Shown: piece by piece, positions 40,023 to 47,076 of the stretch
How the letters are laid out: every line of letters begins with the position of its first letter
How positions within the stretch are numbered: position 1 is the stretch's first letter
NCBI GenBank assembly: GCA_946482635.1
Contig: CAMLSG010000011.1
Span: 1-47,076 of the forward strand
Source of the DNA: an uncultured Duganella sp.
Lineage (GTDB): Bacteria > Pseudomonadota > Gammaproteobacteria > Burkholderiales > Burkholderiaceae
DNA length: 47,076 nt
Reading direction: 5' to 3'
The notes under the pieces: model-generated
The model's input: only the letters and a program-made list of their open reading frames with translations
Databases searched by the model: none
What the model was told of the DNA's origin: nothing
Translations under genes and position numbers: made by a program

Positions 40023-41590
40023 GTCGCCGCACGGTGCTCAAGGCCGGCGGCACGCTGCTGCTGTCCGTGCTCGCGCCGATGTCTGCGCAAGCTGCGCAGA
40101 TCCTGGCAGTGCGCGTGTGGCCCGCGGAAGATTACACGCGTGTCACGCTGGAAAACGACACCGACCTCAAGGTCAAGCACTTCCTGGTTCCGGATCCGGA
40201 CCGGCTGGTGGTCGACATTGAAGGCCTGGTGCTGAACTCCACGCTGAAAAGCCTGGTCGCCAAGATCGAGTCGAACGACCCGTACATCAAGGAAGTACGC
40301 GTCGGCCAGAACCGCCCGAACGTGGTGCGGCTGGTGTTCGACCTGAAAGAAAAAGTCACGCCGCAGGTGTTCACGCTGGAGCCGGTCGGCAACTACAAGC
40401 ATCGCCTGATCTTCGACCTGTACCCGGTCAAGGCAGTCGACCCGATCGCGGCACTGATTGAAAAAGGCGAGTGGACGCAGGACGACAAGGCGCAGCCCCC
40501 TGCCGCCGGCTCGTCGCCCCGCCCCGCTCCAGGCGGCCAAGGCAGCGCCACCGGCCAACCAGCCCTGGCCGGCCAGCCCGCCGCGCAAGGCCAAGCCGCC
40601 AGCGGCGGCCAGGCGAGCCTGCCCAGCCAGGGCGCCGCCAGCAGCAGCGCTACCCAAGGCGCCGGCGGCCAATCGATCGCGTCCGCCACGCCAGCCGGCC
40701 AGCCAGGCACCGGCCAGTCCAGCGCAAGCGCAACGTCGCCAGGCGGCGTGAACGCCGGCACCGGCACGTCCAGCCAATCGCCTGCCATCGCGGCCCAACC
40801 AGGCAAGCAAATTCCTGACGAGCCAGAGCCAGCGCCGGCGCACCGCAAACCCGGCCAGAAATCCGGCCAGGACAAAATGGTCCGCATGCTCACCATCGCC
40901 CTCGACCCCGGCCACGGCGGCGAGGACCCGGGTGCCATGGGCGCGCGCGGCAGCCGCGAAAAAGACATCGTGCTGGCCATCGCCAAGCGCCTGAAAGACA
41001 AGATCGAAGACCATCCGAACATGCGCGTCATGCTCACGCGCGACGGCGACTACTTCGTCCCGCTCGGCAAGCGCGTGGAAAAGGCGCGCAAAGTCGACGC
41101 CGACCTGTTCGTCTCGATCCACGCCGACGCCTTCGTGAAAACCAGCGCGCGCGGCTCCTCGGTATTCGTGCTGTCCGAGAAAGGCGCGACCTCGTCCGCC
41201 GCGCGCTGGCTGGCCGACAAGGAAAACCAGGCCGACCTGATCGGCGGCGCCAACGCCAAGGGCCACGACCCGCAGCTGGCCAGCGTGCTGTTCGACCTTT
41301 CCACCACCGCCCAGATCAACGACAGCATGAAGGTCGGCAAGGCGGTGCTGGGCGAAATCGGCGGCATCAACAAGCTGCACAAGGGCTCGGTCGAGCAAGC
41401 CGGCTTCGCCGTGCTGAAAGCGCCCGACATCCCGTCGATCCTGATCGAAACCGCCTTCATTTCCAATCCGGAAGAAGAAGCGCGCCTGCTGGACGACGAC
41501 TACCAGGACAAGATCGCGGACGCCATCGTCAAAGGCATTCGCCGCTATTTCGCCAAGAACCCGCCGCTCTCGAAGAACCGGCTCACCTAA
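39986..41590 (+). CDS. amiC: N-acetylmuramoyl-L-alanine amidase AmiC type
   Basis: 534 residues. It cuts septal peptidoglycan in daughter-cell separation. The N-terminus has a twin-arginine signal (SRRTVLKAGGTLLLSVLAPMSAQA). An AMIN domain (about 38-150) targets it to the septum. A long low-complexity linker of Gly, Gln, Ala, Ser and Pro follows (about 165-297). The zinc amidase domain begins TIALDPGHGGEDPGA (H310, with E325), then FVSIHADAF and the catalytic glutamate in ILIETAFISN. It overlaps tsaE by 37 bases. An EnvC- or NlpD-type activator would be needed and is not in the window. Confidence 0.95.
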   Translation: MPATPPIRSKPVSRRTVLKAGGTLLLSVLAPMSAQAAQILAVRVWPAEDYTRVTLENDTDLKVKHFLVPDPDRLVVDIEGLVLNSTLKSLVAKIESNDPYIKEVRVGQNRPNVVRLVFDLKEKVTPQVFTLEPVGNYKHRLIFDLYPVKAVDPIAALIEKGEWTQDDKAQPPAAGSSPRPAPGGQGSATGQPALAGQPAAQGQAASGGQASLPSQGAASSSATQGAGGQSIASATPAGQPGTGQSSASATSPGGVNAGTGTSSQSPAIAAQPGKQIPDEPEPAPAHRKPGQKSGQDKMVRMLTIALDPGHGGEDPGAMGARGSREKDIVLAIAKRLKDKIEDHPNMRVMLTRDGDYFVPLGKRVEKARKVDADLFVSIHADAFVKTSARGSSVFVLSEKGATSSAARWLADKENQADLIGGANAKGHDPQLASVLFDLSTTAQINDSMKVGKAVLGEIGGINKLHKGSVEQAGFAVLKAPDIPSILIETAFISNPEEEARLLDDDYQDKIADAIVKGIRRYFAKNPPLSKNRLT

Positions 41591-41599
41591 GGAAAGCGC

Positions 41600-42340
41600 A
41601 TGAACGAAGTTCGCATCTCCACTGCCGAAGGCGCCGAAGCCACCATTTCCCTGTTCGGTGCGCATCTGATGTCGTGGAAGACTGCGGACGGCAAGGAACG
41701 CCTGTTCCTGAGCCAGCGTTCAGCGCTCGACGGCAGCGCCGCCATCCGCGGCGGCATTCCGGTCATCTTCCCGCAGTTCGCCACCCGCGGCGACGGCCTG
41801 CGCCACGGTTTCGCCCGCACCTCCACCTGGCGCATCGCCGAGCAGGCCACCGGCTGGGCCGAACTGGCGTTGGCGCAATCCGACCTGCCGCGCAGCCACT
41901 TCCAGTCCTGGCCGCGCGCGTTTGAGCTGCGCCTGCGCTTCGAACTGAAAGCCAACGCGCTGGAAATCCGCTACACCGTGCACAACACCGGACAGCAGGA
42001 CTTCAGCTGGGCCGGCGCCCTGCACACTTATTTCGCAGTAGAGGAATTCGACAAGGCCACGCTGGACGGCATGCCTTTCACCGGCGCCCTGGACGACATT
42101 CGGCCCGCAACGGCGCAGCTGCGCCTCGACACCGGCGCCGGCACGCTGCAGCTGGAGCAGCAAGGCTTTTCGGAATGGGTGGTCTGGAACCCGGGCGCGC
42201 AAGGCGCGGCAGCCGCCGCCGACATGGACGACGGCGACTACCGCCGCTTCGTCTGCATCGAGCCGGCCCGGGTGGACAAGCAAGTGCTGCCGGCCGGCGC
42301 CGAATGGACCGGCCTTCACACCATCAGTTTGATTCCTTGA
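41600..42340 (+). CDS. D-hexose-6-phosphate mutarotase / aldose 1-epimerase-like (YeaD family)
   Basis: 246 residues with the galactose-mutarotase beta-sandwich fold. Family regions are ISLFGAHLMSWKTADGKERLFLS, IRGGIPVIFPQFATRGDGLRHGFAR (with the catalytic-type histidine in LRHGFAR), GALHTYFAVEEF (second histidine), and RRFVCIEPARV (glutamate). These match the YeaD group, thought to interconvert anomers of hexose 6-phosphates. The ATG at 41600 follows amiC by nine bases with GGAAAG in front, so it is cotranscribed. Its end overlaps by 17 bases the 3' end of the carbonic anhydrase gene on the other strand. Confidence 0.9.
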   Translation: MNEVRISTAEGAEATISLFGAHLMSWKTADGKERLFLSQRSALDGSAAIRGGIPVIFPQFATRGDGLRHGFARTSTWRIAEQATGWAELALAQSDLPRSHFQSWPRAFELRLRFELKANALEIRYTVHNTGQQDFSWAGALHTYFAVEEFDKATLDGMPFTGALDDIRPATAQLRLDTGAGTLQLEQQGFSEWVVWNPGAQGAAAAADMDDGDYRRFVCIEPARVDKQVLPAGAEWTGLHTISLIP

Positions 42341-43400
42341 TCATGCGGCCGGAGCTGGCCTGGATCGGACGCGCGTTGAAAGGATACAGGCGGCTGAACA
42401 AGGCCAGTTGCGCAGGCGAGGCCTGCACCGGCTCCTTCATCACCAGCCACAGCACGCCTTCCGTGCAAGGCGGCGTGGTCAGCGATCCCATGAAGGTGTA
42501 ATAGTCGCGACGCTGAGGCAGCATGTCGTTCGGGTCCAGCACGATGCTCGGCGTGGCCGTATCTCCCTTCTCCAGCGGCAGGTTGTTCCACACGGTCTGG
42601 ATGGTCGGCTGCGGCTTGCCGCGCTCCAGCAGCAGCGCCAGCACCGCCAGCCTGCCCTCCGGGTCCTTGTGCACCAGGTGCACCACCATTTCAAAACCCT
42701 TGCCGTTGACGCGCTCTTCTGCCGGACGGTGGAAGTGGAATTGTTGCAGCTCGTAAGTGCGGCCCGCCACGCTCAGGTAATTGCCCGGGCTGACCATCAC
42801 CTGCACGGTATGCCCGTTATCGGTCACATTGAAGCCGGACGGCCGGTAATCGAAGGAAATCTGTTCCAGGTCCACTTTCATGCCGTCGCGGATGTCGATC
42901 GGCGACTGGCGGCTGCCGGTCGAGCATTTCGCCCAGTCCGAATTGATCTTGGACCAGTTGGCCGGGCCGGACTCGCCCTCATACGTCCAGTGGGTGCCAT
43001 ACACGCGTGGCGGCGGCGCCTTGGCAGCAACTTCTGCGGCGGCAGCTTTTGCGGCCTTCTGCTTGCGCGCTTTTTCGGCCGCGGCAATACGGGCGGCCTG
43101 GTTGGCGCGCATTTCGGCCAGGCGCTGGGCAATTTTCTCCGACAGTTCCGCTTCTGCGCGCGCCTCTTCCTCGCGCTGGGCAGCAGCGGATGCTGCCGGA
43201 TTCTTTCGCACGGGAGGGACGTACTTGGGACCACTGGACGAACTGGCATCCTTTTCGATATTCGCCTTGTCAGCCGCTGCGGCAGCGGCCAGGTTCGGGC
43301 GAATACTCGGAACGCCTTTCGATGGCGGGGTGGCGGGATCGGCGGCGCCTGCTGTCCCGATGACAAGACAACAGGCCGACAGGGCGATCAAGTTACGCAT
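42324..43400 (-). CDS. Periplasmic alpha-carbonic anhydrase with coiled-coil N-terminus
   Basis: 358 residues with a Sec signal peptide (MRNLIALSACCLVIGTAGA). Before the enzyme domain lies a 110-residue Ala/Pro-rich then Ala/Glu/Lys-rich region (about 75-125) likely to form a long helix or coiled coil, which is not usual in bacterial alpha-anhydrases. The alpha-CA domain begins THWTYEGESGPANWSKINSDWAKCSTGSRQSPIDI. The zinc histidines are H222, H224 (QFHFHRPAEER) and H241 (MVVHLVH), and SLTTPPCTEGVLW is intact; so it should hydrate CO2 in the periplasm. It may help CO2/bicarbonate supply or pH control. Confidence 0.92.
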   Translation of the reverse strand: MRNLIALSACCLVIGTAGAADPATPPSKGVPSIRPNLAAAAAADKANIEKDASSSSGPKYVPPVRKNPAASAAAQREEEARAEAELSEKIAQRLAEMRANQAARIAAAEKARKQKAAKAAAAEVAAKAPPPRVYGTHWTYEGESGPANWSKINSDWAKCSTGSRQSPIDIRDGMKVDLEQISFDYRPSGFNVTDNGHTVQVMVSPGNYLSVAGRTYELQQFHFHRPAEERVNGKGFEMVVHLVHKDPEGRLAVLALLLERGKPQPTIQTVWNNLPLEKGDTATPSIVLDPNDMLPQRRDYYTFMGSLTTPPCTEGVLWLVMKEPVQASPAQLALFSRLYPFNARPIQASSGRMIKESN

Positions 43401-43466
43401 GTTAAATCCGGAGGAGAGACTGTTTCTCCGGTTAACGGTTGCGCTGGGGGAAAACTTGAGAGCGGC

Positions 43467-44111
43467 TTAACGCTTGAGCATGCGGCGGCCCAGTTTCCAG
43501 GCGCCGCCCACTGCCATCGGCACGACTGCCGCGCTGACCCCGACCAGCACAATGGCGCTCAGGTGGTCGCGCACGAACGGCGTATTGCCGAAGATATAAC
43601 CAGCCACGCACAGCGACACCACCCAGGCGATGGCCCCGACGAAGTTGAAGAGCTGGAAGCGCGCATGGGTCATGTCCGACACGCCGGCCACGAATGGCGC
43701 GAAGGTACGCACCACCGGCACGAAGCGCGCCAGGATAATGGTCTTGCCGCCATGCTTTTCGAAGAATTCGTGGGTGCGGCGCAGCGCATCCTTGTTAATC
43801 CAGCGATAGTCATGGGTGAATACCCGCTGGCCAATGGCTTCGCCAATCCAGTAGTTGGTGGTATTGCCCAAAATTGCAGCAACCGACAGTAGGAACATCA
43901 ACAATCCCAGGTGCATCTGGCCGGTGGCGCAGAATGCCCCGCCGATGAACAGCAACGTATCGCCAGGGAAGAAGAACAGAACAACGAGGCCGGTCTCGCA
44001 AAAGACGATGGCAAACAGCAGTGCATAGACATACACGCCGTATTGCGCGATCAGGGTACCCATCGCACGGTCTACGTGAACCAGCATGTCCAGCAATTGA
44101 ACGAAATCCAT
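43467..44111 (-). CDS. DedA family membrane protein
   Basis: 214 residues from the ATG at 44111, with GGGA seven bases before it; a TTG four codons upstream is possible. The DedA/VTT fold is marked by FCETGLVVLFFFPGDTLLFIGGAF, where E and the FxPGD motif are functionally important, and HGGKTIILARFVPVVRTFAPFVAGVSDM, with the two conserved arginines. DedA proteins help recycle undecaprenyl phosphate or flip lipids and maintain the proton gradient. Four to six hydrophobic segments place it in the inner membrane. It is 66 bases upstream of the carbonic anhydrase on the same strand... in reading order it follows from its own 110-bp gap, divergent from the cyclophilin gene. Confidence 0.93.
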   Translation of the reverse strand: MDFVQLLDMLVHVDRAMGTLIAQYGVYVYALLFAIVFCETGLVVLFFFPGDTLLFIGGAFCATGQMHLGLLMFLLSVAAILGNTTNYWIGEAIGQRVFTHDYRWINKDALRRTHEFFEKHGGKTIILARFVPVVRTFAPFVAGVSDMTHARFQLFNFVGAIAWVVSLCVAGYIFGNTPFVRDHLSAIVLVGVSAAVVPMAVGGAWKLGRRMLKR

Positions 44112-44221
44112 TATTTGTCCCAAAAAGGTTGCGGCGGGAATGATACCAAACTGTCTATCTTACAGGCTAAAATTGCCCGGCATCTTAGCACCAGCTTAGA
44201 AACCTATAAAGGAGACCCTTA

Positions 44222-45127
44222 GTGAAGTCCACCATCCCTGTCGCCTTCGCGTTGGCCTTGCCCCTGGCCGCCATGGCCGCCCCGACCAAAGAATTGCCAC
44301 CCAAGCCGACCGTCAGCGACATCGTCAAGGCCTCGCCGCAAGGCGACTGGCGCCAGCTTGACCCAGCCAACACGCTGTACATGGACCTCCCTGGCGGCCG
44401 CGTGGTCATCGAACTGGCGCCGGCCTTTGCGCCGAACCATGCCGCCAATATCCGCACCATGGCCAGGGAAGGCTACTGGGACGGCCTGTGGATCTACCGT
44501 ACCCAGGACAATTTCGTGGTGCAGTGGGGTGATCCGCGTGACGACAAGCCAAAGGCAATTGGAACGGCCAAGGCCAAGCTGGAGCAGGAATTCACCGTTC
44601 CGATGAAGAACGACACCCAGTTCACCCGCCTGCCGGACAAGGATGGCTATGCGCCGCAAGTGGGCCACTCCAATGGATTCCCGTCGGCACGCGACCCGAA
44701 GACCGGCCAGACCTGGCTGGCGCATTGCTACGGCATGGTTGGCGTAGCGCGCGGCAACGAGTCCGACAGCGGCAATGGCGGCACCCTGTACACGGTGATC
44801 GGCAATTCGCCGCGCCACCTGGACCGCAATATCACCGTGGTGGGACGCATCGTCAGCGGCATGCCGCTGCTTTCCGTGCTGCCGCGCGGCCCGGCGCCGA
44901 TGGGCATGTTCGAGAAGGAAGAACAGTGGGTGCCGATCAAGTCCGTAAAGCTGGCGGCCGATGTGCCGGAGGCCGAACGTTCGAAGTTCGAAGTGATGCG
45001 CACAGAGTCGGCCAGCTTCAAGTCCGTGGTCGAGGCGCAGCGCAACCGTGGCGGGCCATGGACCAAGTATGCGGCGGGCCATGTAGACCTGTGCAATGTC
45101 CCAATCCCCGTCCGTGAAGTGAAATAA
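44222..45127 (+). CDS. Periplasmic cyclophilin-type peptidylprolyl isomerase
   Basis: 301 residues, starting at a GTG (44222) with a strong AAGGAGACC upstream. The Sec signal is [20 protein letters not shown]. The cyclophilin fold is seen in [54 protein letters not shown] (with the FVVQWGDP replacing the usual FMIQGGD), then YGMVGVARG and [29 protein letters not shown]. The arginine in IYRTQDNF is at the catalytic place. A long insert and C-terminal extension make it larger than PpiA/PpiB. It should aid folding of exported proteins. Confidence 0.88.
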   Translation: MKSTIPVAFALALPLAAMAAPTKELPPKPTVSDIVKASPQGDWRQLDPANTLYMDLPGGRVVIELAPAFAPNHAANIRTMAREGYWDGLWIYRTQDNFVVQWGDPRDDKPKAIGTAKAKLEQEFTVPMKNDTQFTRLPDKDGYAPQVGHSNGFPSARDPKTGQTWLAHCYGMVGVARGNESDSGNGGTLYTVIGNSPRHLDRNITVVGRIVSGMPLLSVLPRGPAPMGMFEKEEQWVPIKSVKLAADVPEAERSKFEVMRTESASFKSVVEAQRNRGGPWTKYAAGHVDLCNVPIPVREVK

Positions 45128-45134
45128 GCCCTTG

Positions 45135-45163
45135 TGCGGGGTCGCCGGCCCCGCAGTTATAAT
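45135..45163 (+). promoter_or_regulatory. Stem-loop and -10 box directly before mutL
   Basis: TGCGGGG (45135-45141) and CCCCGCA (45149-45155) form a 7-bp stem, perhaps a terminator for the cyclophilin gene, although only GTTATAATCTT follows. The TATAAT at 45158-45163 ends seven bases before the mutL ATG, so a transcript started from it would begin at or next to the start codon. No Shine-Dalgarno sequence lies between. No -35 box is recognisable. Confidence 0.45.
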
Positions 45164-45170
45164 CTTGCCC

Positions 45171-47076
45171 ATGAACGCCCCAAGCCCACCCCGCCCGATC
45201 CGGGCCCTCCCAGACCAACTGATTTCCCAGATCGCCGCCGGCGAAGTGGTGGAACGCCCATCGGCCGTTGTCAAAGAGCTTCTGGAAAACGCCTTGGACG
45301 CCGGTTCGACCCAGATCACCGTGCGGCTGGAAGAAGGCGGCGTCAAACGTATTTGCATTACTGACAACGGCCGCGGGATTCCGCCCGACCAGATGCCACT
45401 GGCGCTGGCGCGCCACGCAACCTCGAAAATCGCCTCGCTGGACGACCTGGAAAACGTTGGCACCCTCGGTTTCCGCGGCGAAGCCCTGTCTTCGATCGCC
45501 TCCGTGGCAGCAGTCACGCTGACCTCGCGCACCGCCGACGGCGCCCACGCCTGGGAACTGGAAGGCTCCCACGAAGGCACGGTAGTGCCCTCCTCCGGCG
45601 CTCCCGGCACCACCATCGACGTGCGCGACCTGTATTTCAACACCCCGGCACGGCGAAAGTTCCTGAAGTCCGAGCAGACTGAATTCGGCCACTGCGCGGA
45701 AGTGGTGCGCCGCATCGCCCTGGCGCGCCCCGATGTATCGTTCACCCTGAGCCACAACGGCAAGACCGTCGACCACTGGATGGTCAGTGACATGGCCAAG
45801 CGCAGCGCCCAGATCCTCGGCAGCAATTTCGAAGAAGCGCGCCTGGCGCTCGATGAAGGCTCCGGCGTGCTGCGCATTCACGGCTTCGCCGGCCTGCCGA
45901 CGGCCTCCAAAGGCCGTGCCGACAGCCAGTACTTCTACGTCAACGGCCGCTTCGTGCGCGACAAGCTGCTGGTGCACGCGGTACGCGCCGCATATGAAGA
46001 CGTGCTGCACGGCGACCGCTATCCATCGTACGTGCTGGCGCTCGACCTCGACCCTGCGCTGGTCGATGTGAACGTACACCCATCCAAGATCGAAGTGCGC
46101 TTCCGCGATGGCCGCGCGGTGCACCAGTTCGTGTTCCACGCCGTGCAGCGCGCGCTGGCCGCGACCTCGGCCACTTCGCACGGCAGCGTGCCTTCGCCGC
46201 TGCCGGCCGCCGACAACCTGCAGGCATCGGGCCCGGGCTGGCGCCCGCAGCAGCAAACCAGCTTCGGTTCGATCCTGAATCCTGAATACCGCCCGACGTT
46301 CTCGCCATCGCCATTCGGCGGAGCTGGCAGCGGCGGCGTGGCGCAGAGCACGGAGCGCTACGGTGCACTGTGGTCGAACGACCCGCGCGACAATTTCGCT
46401 CCGGATGCAACCGCAGCCGACGGCGGCAATGGCTTCCGCGCTTCCTCCGACTACACGCTGCCGCAGGCCGCGCCGATCGCCGCATCGTCGGCCCAGATGG
46501 CCGGCGAAGAATTCCCGCTCGGCTTCGCGCTGGCGCAACTGCATGGCATCTACATCCTGGCCCAGAACAGCAAGGGCCTGGTGCTGGTCGACATGCACGC
46601 CGCGCACGAGCGCATCCTGTATGAGCAATTGAAGAACGCGCTGGATGCCCAGATCGACGGCACAGAGATGTCGGTGCAGAACCTGCTGATCCCGGTCACT
46701 TTCTACGCCGATGCGGTGGAAGTTGGTACCGTGCAGGAACATGGCGACACGCTGAAAACCCTGGGTTTCGACATTGCCGTGATGTCGCCGACCACGCTGG
46801 CCGTGCGCGCCGTCCCCGCCCTGCTGAAGAACGCCGACGCCCAGACCCTGGCGCGCGACGTGATCCGCGACGTGCGCGAATATGGCGGCTCGCGCGTGTT
46901 GATCGAGCGCCGCAACGAGCTGCTCGGCACGCTCGCCTGCCATACCGCCGTGCGCGCCAATCGCATCCTGGCCGTGCCGGAAATGAACGCCCTGCTGCGC
47001 CATATGGAAGCCACCGAGCGTGCCGACCAGTGCAACCACGGCCGCCCGACCTGGGTGCAGATCGACATCAACGCGC
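45171..47076 (+). CDS. mutL: DNA mismatch repair protein MutL (C-terminal end outside window)
   Basis: 635 codons are visible; the frame runs off the right edge close to its expected end. The N-terminal GHKL ATPase is complete: LISQIAAGEVVERPSAVVKELLENALDAG, ITDNGRGI, RHATSKI and GFRGEALSSIASV, and VDVNVHPSKIEVRF. A variable linker (about 335-445) follows. The C-terminal domain carries DMHA(x)2E(x)4E (D474, H476, E480, E485), ACHTAVRANR and CNHGRPT, the motif set of MutL proteins with latent endonuclease activity; E. coli MutL lacks these. MutS is not in the window, and no mutH is seen, in line with a MutH-independent system. Confidence 0.97.
   Translation, partial: MNAPSPPRPIRALPDQLISQIAAGEVVERPSAVVKELLENALDAGSTQITVRLEEGGVKRICITDNGRGIPPDQMPLALARHATSKIASLDDLENVGTLGFRGEALSSIASVAAVTLTSRTADGAHAWELEGSHEGTVVPSSGAPGTTIDVRDLYFNTPARRKFLKSEQTEFGHCAEVVRRIALARPDVSFTLSHNGKTVDHWMVSDMAKRSAQILGSNFEEARLALDEGSGVLRIHGFAGLPTASKGRADSQYFYVNGRFVRDKLLVHAVRAAYEDVLHGDRYPSYVLALDLDPALVDVNVHPSKIEVRFRDGRAVHQFVFHAVQRALAATSATSHGSVPSPLPAADNLQASGPGWRPQQQTSFGSILNPEYRPTFSPSPFGGAGSGGVAQSTERYGALWSNDPRDNFAPDATAADGGNGFRASSDYTLPQAAPIAASSAQMAGEEFPLGFALAQLHGIYILAQNSKGLVLVDMHAAHERILYEQLKNALDAQIDGTEMSVQNLLIPVTFYADAVEVGTVQEHGDTLKTLGFDIAVMSPTTLAVRAVPALLKNADAQTLARDVIRDVREYGGSRVLIERRNELLGTLACHTAVRANRILAVPEMNALLRHMEATERADQCNHGRPTWVQIDINA

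Noticed and set aside
45018..47039. 673-codon open frame on the minus strand
   Set aside because: Antisense to mutL, which runs off the window edge with all MutL motifs present.

Overview
The window is a GC-rich, densely coded chromosomal segment from a betaproteobacterium, most likely Burkholderiales, family Oxalobacteraceae (Massilia/Duganella/Telluria type). This rests on protein character and gene order seen by eye: rpsU-yqeY-dnaG-rpoD, queG divergent from tsaE-amiC, a MutL with the DMHA(x)2E(x)4E endonuclease motif, YbiB, and many GGDEF proteins. I see no rRNA, tRNA, CRISPR array, prophage or intact insertion sequence. Most of it is housekeeping chromosome with a few accessory islands.

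Layout. 1-3.6 kb (minus): macromolecular-synthesis operon rpsU-yqeY-dnaG-rpoD (rpoD cut by the window edge), with a terminator after rpsU, a 148-bp nested inverted-repeat element before dnaG, and an extended -10 promoter plus palindrome before rpoD. 3.7-9.5 kb: flavoprotein, ybiB, aroG, a gntR-osmC pair, tsaD and a small membrane protein. 9.6-12.7 kb (minus): a nitrate-type ABC transporter (binding protein, permease, ATPase) behind a near-perfect sigma-54 promoter. 12.8-15.5 kb: two overlapping LysR genes divergent from an SDR dehydrogenase. 15.5-20.9 kb (minus): ybaK, plsY, a FrnE-type DsbA protein, then a tight run GAF-GGDEF / DUF427 / membrane hydrolase / voltage-gated channel with a C-terminal zinc ribbon.

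20.9-24.8 kb: an endonuclease/phosphatase-family gene, an ORF6N (phage antirepressor-like) gene, and a PAS-GGDEF-EAL gene whose EAL domain is cut short exactly where ORF6N begins. This looks like a small cassette insertion. 25-29.4 kb: RND efflux adaptor and pump without an outer-membrane partner. 29.4-32.4 kb (minus): SH3-domain secreted protein coupled to a 57-residue lysine-rich protein, xerD, and an O6-alkylguanine methyltransferase. 32.7-36.4 kb: TRAP binding protein DctP, without its membrane subunits, divergent from a DctS/DctR-type two-component system. 36.4-38.4 kb: a MarR regulator and a membrane GGDEF cyclase. 38.4-47.1 kb: queG, tsaE-amiC, an aldose-epimerase-like protein, a periplasmic alpha-carbonic anhydrase, a DedA protein, a periplasmic cyclophilin and mutL (cut by the window edge).

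The best candidates for something new are the GGDEF-DUF427-hydrolase-channel operon, the ORF6N cassette with its 15-bp perfect hairpin inside the reading frame, the nested inverted-repeat element inside the rpsU-rpoD operon, and the sigma-54/NtrC-like control region of the nitrate transporter. No complete, clearly undescribed defence or mobile system was found.
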